From assembly GCF_003290185.1 (NCBI RefSeq), contig NZ_QNFY01000008.1, positions 1 through 64,000 of the forward strand: a DNA stretch of 64,000 nt, written 5' to 3'. Shown piece after piece: positions 54,308 to 61,428 of this stretch. This DNA is from Chryseobacterium lathyri. GTDB taxonomy: Bacteria; Bacteroidota; Bacteroidia; Flavobacteriales; Weeksellaceae. Numbering within the stretch: position 1 is the first letter of the stretch; each line of letters starts with the position of its first letter. Position numbers and translations under genes: made by a program. Under the pieces are notes generated by a model, which saw nothing but the letters and a program-made list of their open reading frames with translations, had not been told where the DNA came from and made no database searches.

Positions 54308-54831
54308 GAATGGTCTTCTTTTTTTATTTCATAGACAAAATTGGTTCGTGTAGGCTCTGCAAAGTAAGCCACTTCCTCTTCCGCGATCTTCTGTCCACCG
54401 ATTCTTTCCAGAGCCGTCTGGGAACGGAAATTCTCTTTCCCGATATGGAAATGGACTTTATCTACATACTGGAAGATATAATCAAGCATCAGCTTTTTCA
54501 CTTGAGGATTAATTCCCTTTCCCCATGATTTTGTTCCATAGAAAGTATAGCCAATAAATATGCGGCTTTCATTTTCATCAAAATCGTAAAAACGCGTACT
54601 GCCCAAAACATCACCGGAGGATTTTTCTATTATTTTAAAGGCTCCTTCGCTTTCCATGGCTCCTCTGAAAAAGTTTTCAAAAACTTCTCTCTGATAACGC
54701 TCTTTATTGGGGTGCTGCTCCCAAACTCTAGGATCGGAGGCTACTTCATATAAAGACTCAAAATCCCCTTGCTGTAAGGGGATTAATTTATATTCCTGAT
54801 TTTCTAAAACAGGCTGAATTGAAAATTTCAT
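54304..54831 (-). CDS. GNAT-family N-acetyltransferase (RimJ-like)
   Basis: This 175-residue protein has a GNAT fold: IPLQQGDFESLYEVASDPRVWEQHP at the N-terminus, a central GSTRFYDF and YTFYGTKSWGKGI (acetyl-CoA region), then FHIGKENFRSQTALERIGG, the RimI/RimJ-type motif. It transfers acetyl to a small molecule or a protein N-terminus. It sits in a four-gene operon with ogt, DUF2911 and cupin genes. Confidence 0.85.
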   Translation of the reverse strand: MKFSIQPVLENQEYKLIPLQQGDFESLYEVASDPRVWEQHPNKERYQREVFENFFRGAMESEGAFKIIEKSSGDVLGSTRFYDFDENESRIFIGYTFYGTKSWGKGINPQVKKLMLDYIFQYVDKVHFHIGKENFRSQTALERIGGQKIAEEEVAYFAEPTRTNFVYEIKKEDHS

Positions 54832-54834
54832 TAT

Positions 54835-55440
54835 TTAGCTTTTTGTTTTTGCAGCGTCTGCCTCTATTTTCTTGATCTCTTTCAGTTTATCTGCAATCTT
54901 GATAACAGCATCCGGTTTTGCAGGTTTTAAAGCAACTTCTGCCTGAGCCATATCCCATTTAATCACCAGATTTCCTGAGTTTTCATCGGTTGGGTTCAAG
55001 GTGATTTCAAACCATTCCTGTTTGTCAGCCAGTTTATTTACCGGTACTGTTACATCTACCACATCCTGTTTTGGATCGTAGGTATAAGCACCCCACTGCT
55101 GGAAATCTTTATTTAATATCACTTTCCATTCTTTTTCTGTAGGAACGATAAAAAGTCCGTACGTTCCCGCCGGAACCATTTTTCCACCGAAATTAACAGA
55201 CTGTCCGAATGTGATTTTTGTAGATGAGTTAGCGCCTGCTCTCCAAACCTGTCCGTAAGGAACCAGTTCTCCAAAGATCTTACGCCCTTTCACTCCCGGT
55301 CTTCCATAGTCAATACTGATTTTGGACATAGAAAACTGCTGCTCTACCCTCTGACGCGGGCTTGCTGCCGGCACTGAGTAATCCTGAGCAAAGCTTAAAG
55401 CCGAAGCTGATATGCAAAGTGCAAATAGTAACTTTTTCAC
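54835..55440 (-). CDS. DUF2911 secreted protein
   Basis: A GTG start at 55440 is preferred over the ATG at 55473, because it yields a clean signal peptide (VKKLLFALCISASALSFAQ) with no preceding charged tail; the ATG overlaps the ogt stop by four bases. It encodes 201 residues with RQRVEQQFSMSKISIDYGRPGVKGRKIFG and PYGQVWRAGANSSTKITF, the signature of DUF2911, a beta-rich family of unknown function common in Bacteroidota. Confidence 0.85.
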   Translation of the reverse strand: MKKLLFALCISASALSFAQDYSVPAASPRQRVEQQFSMSKISIDYGRPGVKGRKIFGELVPYGQVWRAGANSSTKITFGQSVNFGGKMVPAGTYGLFIVPTEKEWKVILNKDFQQWGAYTYDPKQDVVDVTVPVNKLADKQEWFEITLNPTDENSGNLVIKWDMAQAEVALKPAKPDAVIKIADKLKEIKKIEADAAKTKS

Positions 55441-55469
55441 GTGTAAATTTTTGCCTAAATTTACAAAAA

Positions 55470-55982
55470 TCAAAATAAAATAGCCTTCTCTAATTCCAAT
55501 AATTTTTGCTTTCTCCAGATTCCGCCTGCATAACCTACCAGCTCACCATTTGAACCGATAACACGATGGCATGGTATCAGAATAGCAATTTTATTGATCC
55601 CGTTTGCTGTTCCCACCGCACGTATTGCCTTAGGATTTCCTAAGAACTCCGACTGCTGTTTATAGGTTCTGGTTTCTCCCATCGGAATTTCACGCAGAAG
55701 CTGCCAGACCTTTTCCTGAAACTCGGTTCCGGTAATGTAGATGGGAACGTCGAAAATTTGTCTTTTTCCTTCAAAATATTCTTCCAATTCTTTTTCAAGC
55801 TGTATAAAGTGTTTGTGATCTCCTTGTTCGATATCAGCTTTTAATGCTTTTGATAAGGAGGTAAACTGTTTTTCAAAATTCTTCCGGTCGGTAAATTCAA
55901 GCAGGCAGATTCCTTCTTCAACAGCACAAGCTACCATTTCTCCCAGAGGAGTCTGTATGGTTTTACGGTAAATGATTTCCAT
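55470..55982 (-). CDS. ogt: Methylated-DNA-protein-cysteine methyltransferase
   Basis: This 170-residue protein has the acceptor motif IPCHRVIG (C138), the helix-turn-helix with NPKAIRAVGTANG and the N-terminal ribonuclease-like fold. It takes the O6-methyl group of guanine onto Cys in a suicide reaction. It closely resembles the C-terminal domain of the Ada-type protein encoded at 58088, with most residues identical, so the two are recent paralogues. Confidence 0.93.
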   Translation of the reverse strand: MEIIYRKTIQTPLGEMVACAVEEGICLLEFTDRKNFEKQFTSLSKALKADIEQGDHKHFIQLEKELEEYFEGKRQIFDVPIYITGTEFQEKVWQLLREIPMGETRTYKQQSEFLGNPKAIRAVGTANGINKIAILIPCHRVIGSNGELVGYAGGIWRKQKLLELEKAILF

Positions 55983-56024
55983 AGTTCTAAATTAATACAT
56001 ATTTGGAATCTCTGTAAAAAAACC

Positions 56025-56573
56025 TTAAATATCCTTCAGAATATTTTCTGCCTGACAAATATGTCTCACATTATGATAAGTCACAAACCGAAAAGTATCT
56101 CCCAGTTTCAGCTTGATCAACCTGGAAATACTGATGTTGGTTTTAGCAGCATTGAGGTCGGTATCTTTTGCTTTTTCCAGCAATTCTATGAGTTGATATT
56201 GCTGTTTTATGAACTCGTTCACTACTTCTTTATCCAACTGACTGTTTATCGGATTCATGCTTTTAAAGGTTTTCATTTTGTTAAGTTTTTCCTTGGGAAG
56301 CATGCTTTTTGCAAAGTAATTTCCCAACATTCCCGGTTTAAAAATAGGTGTGGGAGAAGTTTTGGAAGAAGAAATTCTGCAGTTGATTTCCGGAATATAA
56401 AAATCTCCGTAACGATTTAGGTGTTCCAGACATTCCAGTACACTCCAGCTTTCATCCGAGACCCTGAAATTCAGTTTATCATCAGTTTCCTGCAGAAGGT
56501 TCTCTGCGTATTGTATATGTCTTTTAGTTAATGTTCTCAGCTCATCCAGTAATTGCGATGTAGAAATTTTCAT
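56025..56573 (-). CDS. DinB-family putative metal-dependent protein
   Basis: This 182-residue protein is a four-helix bundle: ESWSVLECLEHLNRYGDFYIPEI (about 42-64) and RFVTYHNVRHICQAENIL near the C-terminus give the His residues of the DinB/DUF664 metal site (H at about 50, 168 and 172). These proteins include thiol-dependent transferases and proteins of unknown function. It lies upstream of ogt with 43 bases between, possibly in the same transcript. Confidence 0.82.
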   Translation of the reverse strand: MKISTSQLLDELRTLTKRHIQYAENLLQETDDKLNFRVSDESWSVLECLEHLNRYGDFYIPEINCRISSSKTSPTPIFKPGMLGNYFAKSMLPKEKLNKMKTFKSMNPINSQLDKEVVNEFIKQQYQLIELLEKAKDTDLNAAKTNISISRLIKLKLGDTFRFVTYHNVRHICQAENILKDI

Positions 56574-56627
56574 TGTTGATTTTTATACAAATTTCGGGAT
56601 CAGTTTTTTCTTAAATCTTGACTGAAC

Positions 56628-57146
56628 TCAAGATTTTTTAAGCCTCGATAAAGTTTCCGGAGACATTCTGAGGTAGTTTGCAATGTATTTATTCGGGACT
56701 TCCTGAAACAGCTTCGGACTTCTTTTCAATACTCTCTGATACCGTTCTTTAGGTGAATGGGTTAACAGGTCTTTTTCTCTTTCAATCTGCTGCAGGACGA
56801 GATCTTCTAAAACACCAATCCAGAACCTAAGATTTTCTTCATTGGACTGAATGAATCTGTAGAAGTCTTTTTTCAGAGCTTTTCTTACCACTGTTTTTTT
56901 AATCGCCTGGATATAAAAATCTGACGGTTTGCCCGACAAAAAGGAATCAAGGGAAACAATAATATTTCCCGTATATCCGAAACGGATGATTCTTTCTTCG
57001 TTTTCGTCCATCATAAAGATCCTGATGCTGCCGTTTTCTACAAAATAAATATCGGTGTCGGTACTTCCTGAAATTTTCAGAAACTCATTCCGCTTGAATT
57101 CCTTGCTCTCCCAATGAAGACCACTGTTAAGCAGTTTTTGAATCAT
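56628..57146 (-). CDS. Crp/Fnr-family transcriptional regulator
   Basis: This 172-residue protein has an N-terminal cyclic-nucleotide-binding-like beta-roll (about 20-95; GSIRIFMMDENEERIIRFGY, SLDSFLSGKPSDFYIQAI) and a short C-terminal winged-helix region with IANYLRMSPETLSRLKK. It is shorter than Crp (about 210), common in Flavobacteriia regulators. It has no Fe-S Cys cluster, so it is not an Fnr oxygen sensor. It is divergent from the gene at 57223 and may regulate it. Confidence 0.85.
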   Translation of the reverse strand: MIQKLLNSGLHWESKEFKRNEFLKISGSTDTDIYFVENGSIRIFMMDENEERIIRFGYTGNIIVSLDSFLSGKPSDFYIQAIKKTVVRKALKKDFYRFIQSNEENLRFWIGVLEDLVLQQIEREKDLLTHSPKERYQRVLKRSPKLFQEVPNKYIANYLRMSPETLSRLKKS

Positions 57147-57168
57147 TTGATATTAGTATTTGCTGTTC

Positions 57169-57176
57169 CAAAGATA
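57169..57176 (-). promoter_or_regulatory. Promoter -7 element of the Crp/Fnr gene
   Basis: Minus-strand TATCTTTG (TAnnTTTG) lies 23 bases upstream of the regulator start. The -33 region is T-rich. Confidence 0.5.
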
Positions 57177-57222
57177 ATAGGTAATTTTAAAATTCCGGAA
57201 TTTAACCCATAATCACATCAGA

Positions 57223-58077
57223 ATGTTCAGAAAATCAAGCATTATCTTACTGCTTTCTGCAGGTCTTTTCAGCATCAATGCACAGCAGACGATCCCTTTC
57301 AGAATAACAAAACATAACAATATCATCATCAAAACCCTGGTGAATAAAAAGGATTCTCTGGATCTGATGTTCCAGATCGCTATGAAAGATGCTTCAATTT
57401 CTCCGGAACGGCAAAGAAAAGCAGACCATATTGTTTTTACTAAAGATGAAATAAGCGATCATAACACAGTTGAGATCGGAAAATTTACTCAAAAAAATGT
57501 CCGTTTTTCTGACAATCAACTGGCAGGACATGAAGCAGATGGAAAGATCGGAACGACTCTCTTTGAGGGAAAAGCATTTAAAATTGATTATGATACCAAC
57601 GAATTTGTTATTTATGACCAAAAGCCTGATCTGAGAGGATATCAACCCATTCCGATACTGTATGATCAGGATGCTTTTTACATTGCAGCCGACAATGTAA
57701 TTGATGGAGATAAGCAAGAAGAAGCCTATTTTTTACTTCAATCCGGATATTCAGGAGGACTCTTATACAGCAACGATTTTGCTGCAGAAAAAGAACTTGA
57801 CAAAAAACTAAAGATCACAGGAGAAAAAACATTAAAAAATTCAAGCGGAAAAAGCATTATTACGAAACAGGGTATCCTTCCTTTTTTGAAAATAGGAAAT
57901 AGTGTTTTAAAAGATGTTTCAGCAGGTTTTTTTATCGGTGATTTAAAAAAACAGACGGTTAATTATTTGGGTGCGGATCTGTTGCGAAGATTCAACTGGA
58001 TCTTTGATGCTGACAGAAAAATGGCATATATCAAACCGAGTAAGTATTTTTCAGAACCCTATTATACAATCAATTAG
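57223..58077 (+). CDS. Retropepsin-fold protein without catalytic aspartates
   Basis: This 284-residue secreted protein has a signal peptide ending in SINA (about residue 20). It aligns in outline with the retropepsin-like protein at 498-1436: a first lobe ending in FKIDYDTNEFVIY and a second lobe with SGYSGGLLY and LGADLLRRFNWIFD. At the two catalytic positions it has QIAMKD (51-56) and QSGYSG instead of D[ST]G, so it should be proteolytically inactive. It may bind peptides or be a decoy. It is divergent from the Crp/Fnr gene. Confidence 0.6.
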   Translation: MFRKSSIILLLSAGLFSINAQQTIPFRITKHNNIIIKTLVNKKDSLDLMFQIAMKDASISPERQRKADHIVFTKDEISDHNTVEIGKFTQKNVRFSDNQLAGHEADGKIGTTLFEGKAFKIDYDTNEFVIYDQKPDLRGYQPIPILYDQDAFYIAADNVIDGDKQEEAYFLLQSGYSGGLLYSNDFAAEKELDKKLKITGEKTLKNSSGKSIITKQGILPFLKIGNSVLKDVSAGFFIGDLKKQTVNYLGADLLRRFNWIFDADRKMAYIKPSKYFSEPYYTIN

Positions 58078-58087
58078 CGGAGCCTAT

Positions 58088-59134
58088 TTAAAATAAGATA
58101 GCTCCTTCCAGTTCCAGAAGTTTTTGCTTTCGCCATATTCCTCCCGCATAGCCTACCAGGTCACCATCTGACCCTATCACTCTGTGACAGGGAATAATGA
58201 TCGCTATTTTATTGATTCCATTAGCTGTTCCTACGGCACGTACGGCTTTAGGGTTGCCCAAAACTTCGGATTGCTGTTTGTAAGTTCGGGTTTCTCCTGT
58301 GGGTATTTCAGTTAAAAGGTTCCAGACTTTTTTCTGAAAATCCGTTCCGGTGGTATAAATCGGTACATCAAACTTCATCCGTTTTCCATCAAAATACTCA
58401 TTGAGTTCTTCTTCCAACTGCTTGAAGTGTTTATTTTCACCCTGAACGATTTCTGCATTCATCACTTTGGACAAATGGACAAACTGCCTGTCTATATTTT
58501 TCCGGTCTGTAAATTCCAGCAGACAGATTCCCTCATCACAGGCACAGGCAAACATCGGTCCTAATGGGGTCTCAATCCTTTTCAGATCAATGATGGTCCG
58601 GTGACCTGTATGTTTAGGTGTAGTACCTATTACCTCTTTAAAACGCTCGTTGAAGCCGCTTAAACTTTCATACCCTGATTCCAGTGCCACTTCTATGATG
58701 CTTTCGCCGTTTTTTATTTTTTTAAATGCTTTATTCATTCTGAATTTTCTTTGAAAAGACTGGAATGTCATTCCATGGTTTTTCAGGAACCAGCGTCTGA
58801 TGGTTACCGGTTCGATATTTCTTTTCAGAAGGTCTGCGTCTTTGATTTTTAATGATTCGTTCTGCTGAAGTTCATCCAACAAATCCTGAATATATCGGGG
58901 TGTTTCATTCAGTTTTTCGAGCGGCCTGCAAATTTTACAAGGTCTGTAGCCGCTTTCTATTGCTTTTTCTGTATTGATAAAGAATTCTACATTTTCTCTT
59001 TTGGGCTTTCTGGCTGTACAGGTTGGGCGGCAGAATATACCCGTAGTTTTTACAGCCATCCAGTAAATGCCTTCAAATGAGGAATCTTTCTCTAAAGACG
59101 CCTGATACATTCTTTCTTCTGTAAGCTTTATCAT
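58088..59134 (-). CDS. ada: Ada-type bifunctional regulator/methyltransferase
   Basis: This 348-residue protein has an N-terminal Ada zinc domain with C35, C39, C66 and C69 (FCRPTCTARKP and CKICRP), an AraC-type HTH region (about 100-180, with SIIEVALESGYESLSGFNERFKEV) and a C-terminal O6-methylguanine methyltransferase with acceptor C316 (PCHRVIG). Methylation of the N-terminal Cys turns Ada into an activator of alkylation-repair genes. It starts two bases after the stop of the gene at 59137, so the two are cotranscribed. It is paralogous to ogt. Confidence 0.92.
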   Translation of the reverse strand: MIKLTEERMYQASLEKDSSFEGIYWMAVKTTGIFCRPTCTARKPKRENVEFFINTEKAIESGYRPCKICRPLEKLNETPRYIQDLLDELQQNESLKIKDADLLKRNIEPVTIRRWFLKNHGMTFQSFQRKFRMNKAFKKIKNGESIIEVALESGYESLSGFNERFKEVIGTTPKHTGHRTIIDLKRIETPLGPMFACACDEGICLLEFTDRKNIDRQFVHLSKVMNAEIVQGENKHFKQLEEELNEYFDGKRMKFDVPIYTTGTDFQKKVWNLLTEIPTGETRTYKQQSEVLGNPKAVRAVGTANGINKIAIIIPCHRVIGSDGDLVGYAGGIWRKQKLLELEGAILF

Positions 59135-59136
59135 GT

Positions 59137-59907
59137 TTAAAAAATTGGGGAGAAGCTCCCGGTCTCACCGATGTCTTTTAATGTAGTTTCCAATTGCCCA
59201 TAAATATAACCATTTAAGAAATTTCCGGATGAAATTCTTTTAACGCCTGCTTTTTTAAGGGTATTAAAATCCGGAAGTTCAGGCATAGCCATAACACTGA
59301 ACGGAAGTTTTGCAGCAGCGGTAAGGCGTTCAATATCCTGTGTTTCAGTAATGCAAGGAACAAAAATCCCGTCCGCTCCCACTTCTTCTATGATTTTCAT
59401 CCGTTGCAAACTTTCTTCTGCTGCATTGTCTACACCGAGCAGAAACGGATCTATTCTGACATTGACGAAAATTTCAATATTCTGCTCTTTTAACTTTTGA
59501 ATAACTGCATTTAATTTATTAAAAAAATCGTCTGCACTTAATAATTTCCTGCTACCTTCAACAATAACACTATCTTCTATATTGATCCCGACAACACCTG
59601 CCTTCGCCAGTCTGGAAATGTTTAAAACTATCTCATCAGCCGTTTTTCCATAGCCTCCTTCCAGGTCAACAGATAATGGAATTGATACAGACTTTAAAAT
59701 TCTTTCAATAATATAAAAATACTCATCAAAGCTTATGTTTTCGCCGTCTTCGTATCCCAAGCTGAATGCTACAGCCGAGCTTGAAGTCGCTACTGCCTGA
59801 TAGCCCAGTTTTTCATAAACCTTAGCGCTCTGGACATTCCAAACGTTTCCTATCAATAATGGATCATTCTGCTCATGCAGTTCTCTGAATCTCTGAATTG
59901 CTGTCAT
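59137..59907 (-). CDS. Isocitrate lyase/PEP mutase family protein
   Basis: This 256-residue protein has the PEP mutase/ICL superfamily pattern: ATSSSAVAFSLGYEDGENI (about 36-54), SVDLEGGYG (about 78-86, metal binding) and GINIEDS (about 104-110). Members cleave or rearrange C-C or C-P bonds of 2-oxoacid-type substrates in the cytoplasm. No catalytic KKCGH loop of true isocitrate lyase is seen, so a methylisocitrate-lyase-like or oxaloacetate hydrolase-like activity is more likely. It is the first gene of an operon with ada. Confidence 0.82.
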   Translation of the reverse strand: MTAIQRFRELHEQNDPLLIGNVWNVQSAKVYEKLGYQAVATSSSAVAFSLGYEDGENISFDEYFYIIERILKSVSIPLSVDLEGGYGKTADEIVLNISRLAKAGVVGINIEDSVIVEGSRKLLSADDFFNKLNAVIQKLKEQNIEIFVNVRIDPFLLGVDNAAEESLQRMKIIEEVGADGIFVPCITETQDIERLTAAAKLPFSVMAMPELPDFNTLKKAGVKRISSGNFLNGYIYGQLETTLKDIGETGSFSPIF

Positions 59908-59920
59908 CTTAATTTTTTAT

Positions 59921-59951
59921 CAAAATTAATACAGATGCGGTTTTTGTGCAA
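59921..59951 (-). promoter_or_regulatory. Promoter of the PEP-mutase-family/ada operon
   Basis: On the minus strand TTG (plus 59949-59951), a 20-base spacer and TAATTTTG (plus 59921-59928) match the Bacteroidota consensus, 13 bases from the start codon. Confidence 0.6.
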
Positions 59952-59987
59952 CCGAAAAACGGACAAGTATTTTTAGGTCATAAAAAA

Positions 59988-60009
59988 AACCGTAAGAAAA
60001 CTTACGGAG
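59988..60009 (-). terminator. Terminator after the serine hydrolase gene
   Basis: CCGTAAG (59990-59996) and CTTACGG (60001-60007) with an AAAA loop, followed on the minus strand by TTTTTTTTA, give a typical terminator. Confidence 0.8.
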
Positions 60010-60087
60010 TTTAAAATGATACTGTCTTTTTCCTTTCTGGATCGAAGTCCAGATCACATTTTTTCAGTTATTGTTCACATCAAATCA

Positions 60088-61257
60088 TCATTTCCCGAGT
60101 TTTTTTAAAATTGATTTTGCCCAGGTACTATACATTGGCTTCCTCACATCATCTTTCCAGTTAGAGCCATTGCAAAGAATGACTAAACCGCTTTTAGTAG
60201 GCATATGCAAAAACATAGAAGCGCACCAACCATCGTTTTCACCTGTATGCCCGACAGTTGGAAGATTGTCAAAATTGAAGAACCGGTATCCAAGGCCGCT
60301 TTCTCCTTCACTGGAACCGGGCTGGACAGGCTGCTCCATCAATCGTATCGTTTCGGGTTTTAAAACTTTATTTAGTTCTTTTGGATCAGCTGTGATGGAT
60401 AATTCAGCAAAACGGGCAAAATCTAAAATTGTTGTCTGCAATCCTGCAGCAGCCTGTTCAGTAAATATCCTATTTTTTATAGGTTTACCTAATGTATCAT
60501 ACGCTGTGGCGGAATTTGCTTTCATTTCTTCTGTCCAATCGTAGTTACTGTGATTTAATCCCAGAGGCTTAAAAACATTTTTTCTCATGTATTCAGCAAA
60601 GTTTTCTTTGGTTCTTTCTTCAAGTAAGAGCTGTGCAAGCGTGTAACCACCACCTGAATATTTCCATTTTGTTCCGGGCTCCATGATAACGCTTACGCTT
60701 TCCCTGTTTCTTTTTGTTTTTCCTGATAAAGACTCTTCCAGGGATAACAGTTTAGCCCCTTGCTCAGAGCCTCCATATCCATGTACAGAAAGTCCGGCTG
60801 TATGGCTTAGGATTCGCCTGAGGGTAACTTTTGATACATCAAATAAAGATTGAGGTAATTTCCAACGGCTTAAATACTGGTTAACAGGATCATCCAATTG
60901 AATCATTCTTTTTTCTGTCAGTTGCATAAAGCCCCATGCAGCGACTACCTTTGAAACAGAACCTACATTAAAAATGGTCTGAGTGGTCACTGGCTTTTTG
61001 CTTACTACATCAGCATATCCAATGCATTGTACCCATGCAATTTTTCCGTTTTTAATAACCGCAACAGCGACTCCGGGAACATTACTTTTTTGGGTATATT
61101 CCAAACCAAGTCTTTGAATTTCCGCATAGAGCGAATCTGTTTTCTCAGAAGCAACACCAGCATTAGACTCAGCCGCAATATGCTTTGCAGAGGTGCAGGA
61201 AAAAAGGATTCCAATACATATAATAATGTATAAGAAATTAGATTTGATGTTTATCAT
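60088..61257 (-). CDS. Serine hydrolase (beta-lactamase class C/penicillin-binding-protein-like lipoprotein)
   Basis: This 389-residue protein has a lipobox LFSC at 18-21, so it is membrane-anchored in the envelope. The active-site motifs are S100-V-S-K103, Y200-S-G (where class C enzymes have YxN) and H337-T-G (the KTG equivalent). These fit the serine beta-lactamase/esterase group. The YSG motif makes it likelier an esterase or D-aminopeptidase/PBP-like enzyme than a true AmpC. No ampR-like regulator is adjacent. Confidence 0.87.
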   Translation of the reverse strand: MINIKSNFLYIIICIGILFSCTSAKHIAAESNAGVASEKTDSLYAEIQRLGLEYTQKSNVPGVAVAVIKNGKIAWVQCIGYADVVSKKPVTTQTIFNVGSVSKVVAAWGFMQLTEKRMIQLDDPVNQYLSRWKLPQSLFDVSKVTLRRILSHTAGLSVHGYGGSEQGAKLLSLEESLSGKTKRNRESVSVIMEPGTKWKYSGGGYTLAQLLLEERTKENFAEYMRKNVFKPLGLNHSNYDWTEEMKANSATAYDTLGKPIKNRIFTEQAAAGLQTTILDFARFAELSITADPKELNKVLKPETIRLMEQPVQPGSSEGESGLGYRFFNFDNLPTVGHTGENDGWCASMFLHMPTKSGLVILCNGSNWKDDVRKPMYSTWAKSILKKLGK

Positions 61258-61315
61258 TTAGGCTGTATTACTATTAAAATAATTTTCAATGTCTTTAAAA
61301 TTTTCGCTGATATTC

Positions 61316-61323
61316 CAAATGTA
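61316..61323 (-). promoter_or_regulatory. Promoter -7 element of the serine hydrolase gene
   Basis: Minus-strand TACATTTG (TAnnTTTG) lies about 60 bases upstream of the serine hydrolase start. Confidence 0.4.
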
Positions 61324-61375
61324 TGCAATGTACAAATTTCCATAATCAGTTGGTAATTAAAATCTTCACAAAACA

Positions 61376-61403
61376 AAACCCCGCAAGAATACTTACGGGG
61401 TTT
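61376..61403 (-). terminator. Terminator after carB
   Basis: AAACCCCGCAAG (61376-61387) pairs with CTTACGGGGTTT (61392-61403) with one mismatch; T/A-rich sequence follows on the minus strand. It lies 26 bases after the carB stop. Confidence 0.8.
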
Positions 61404-61428
61404 GAAATTATATCATTTGAATCCGAAA

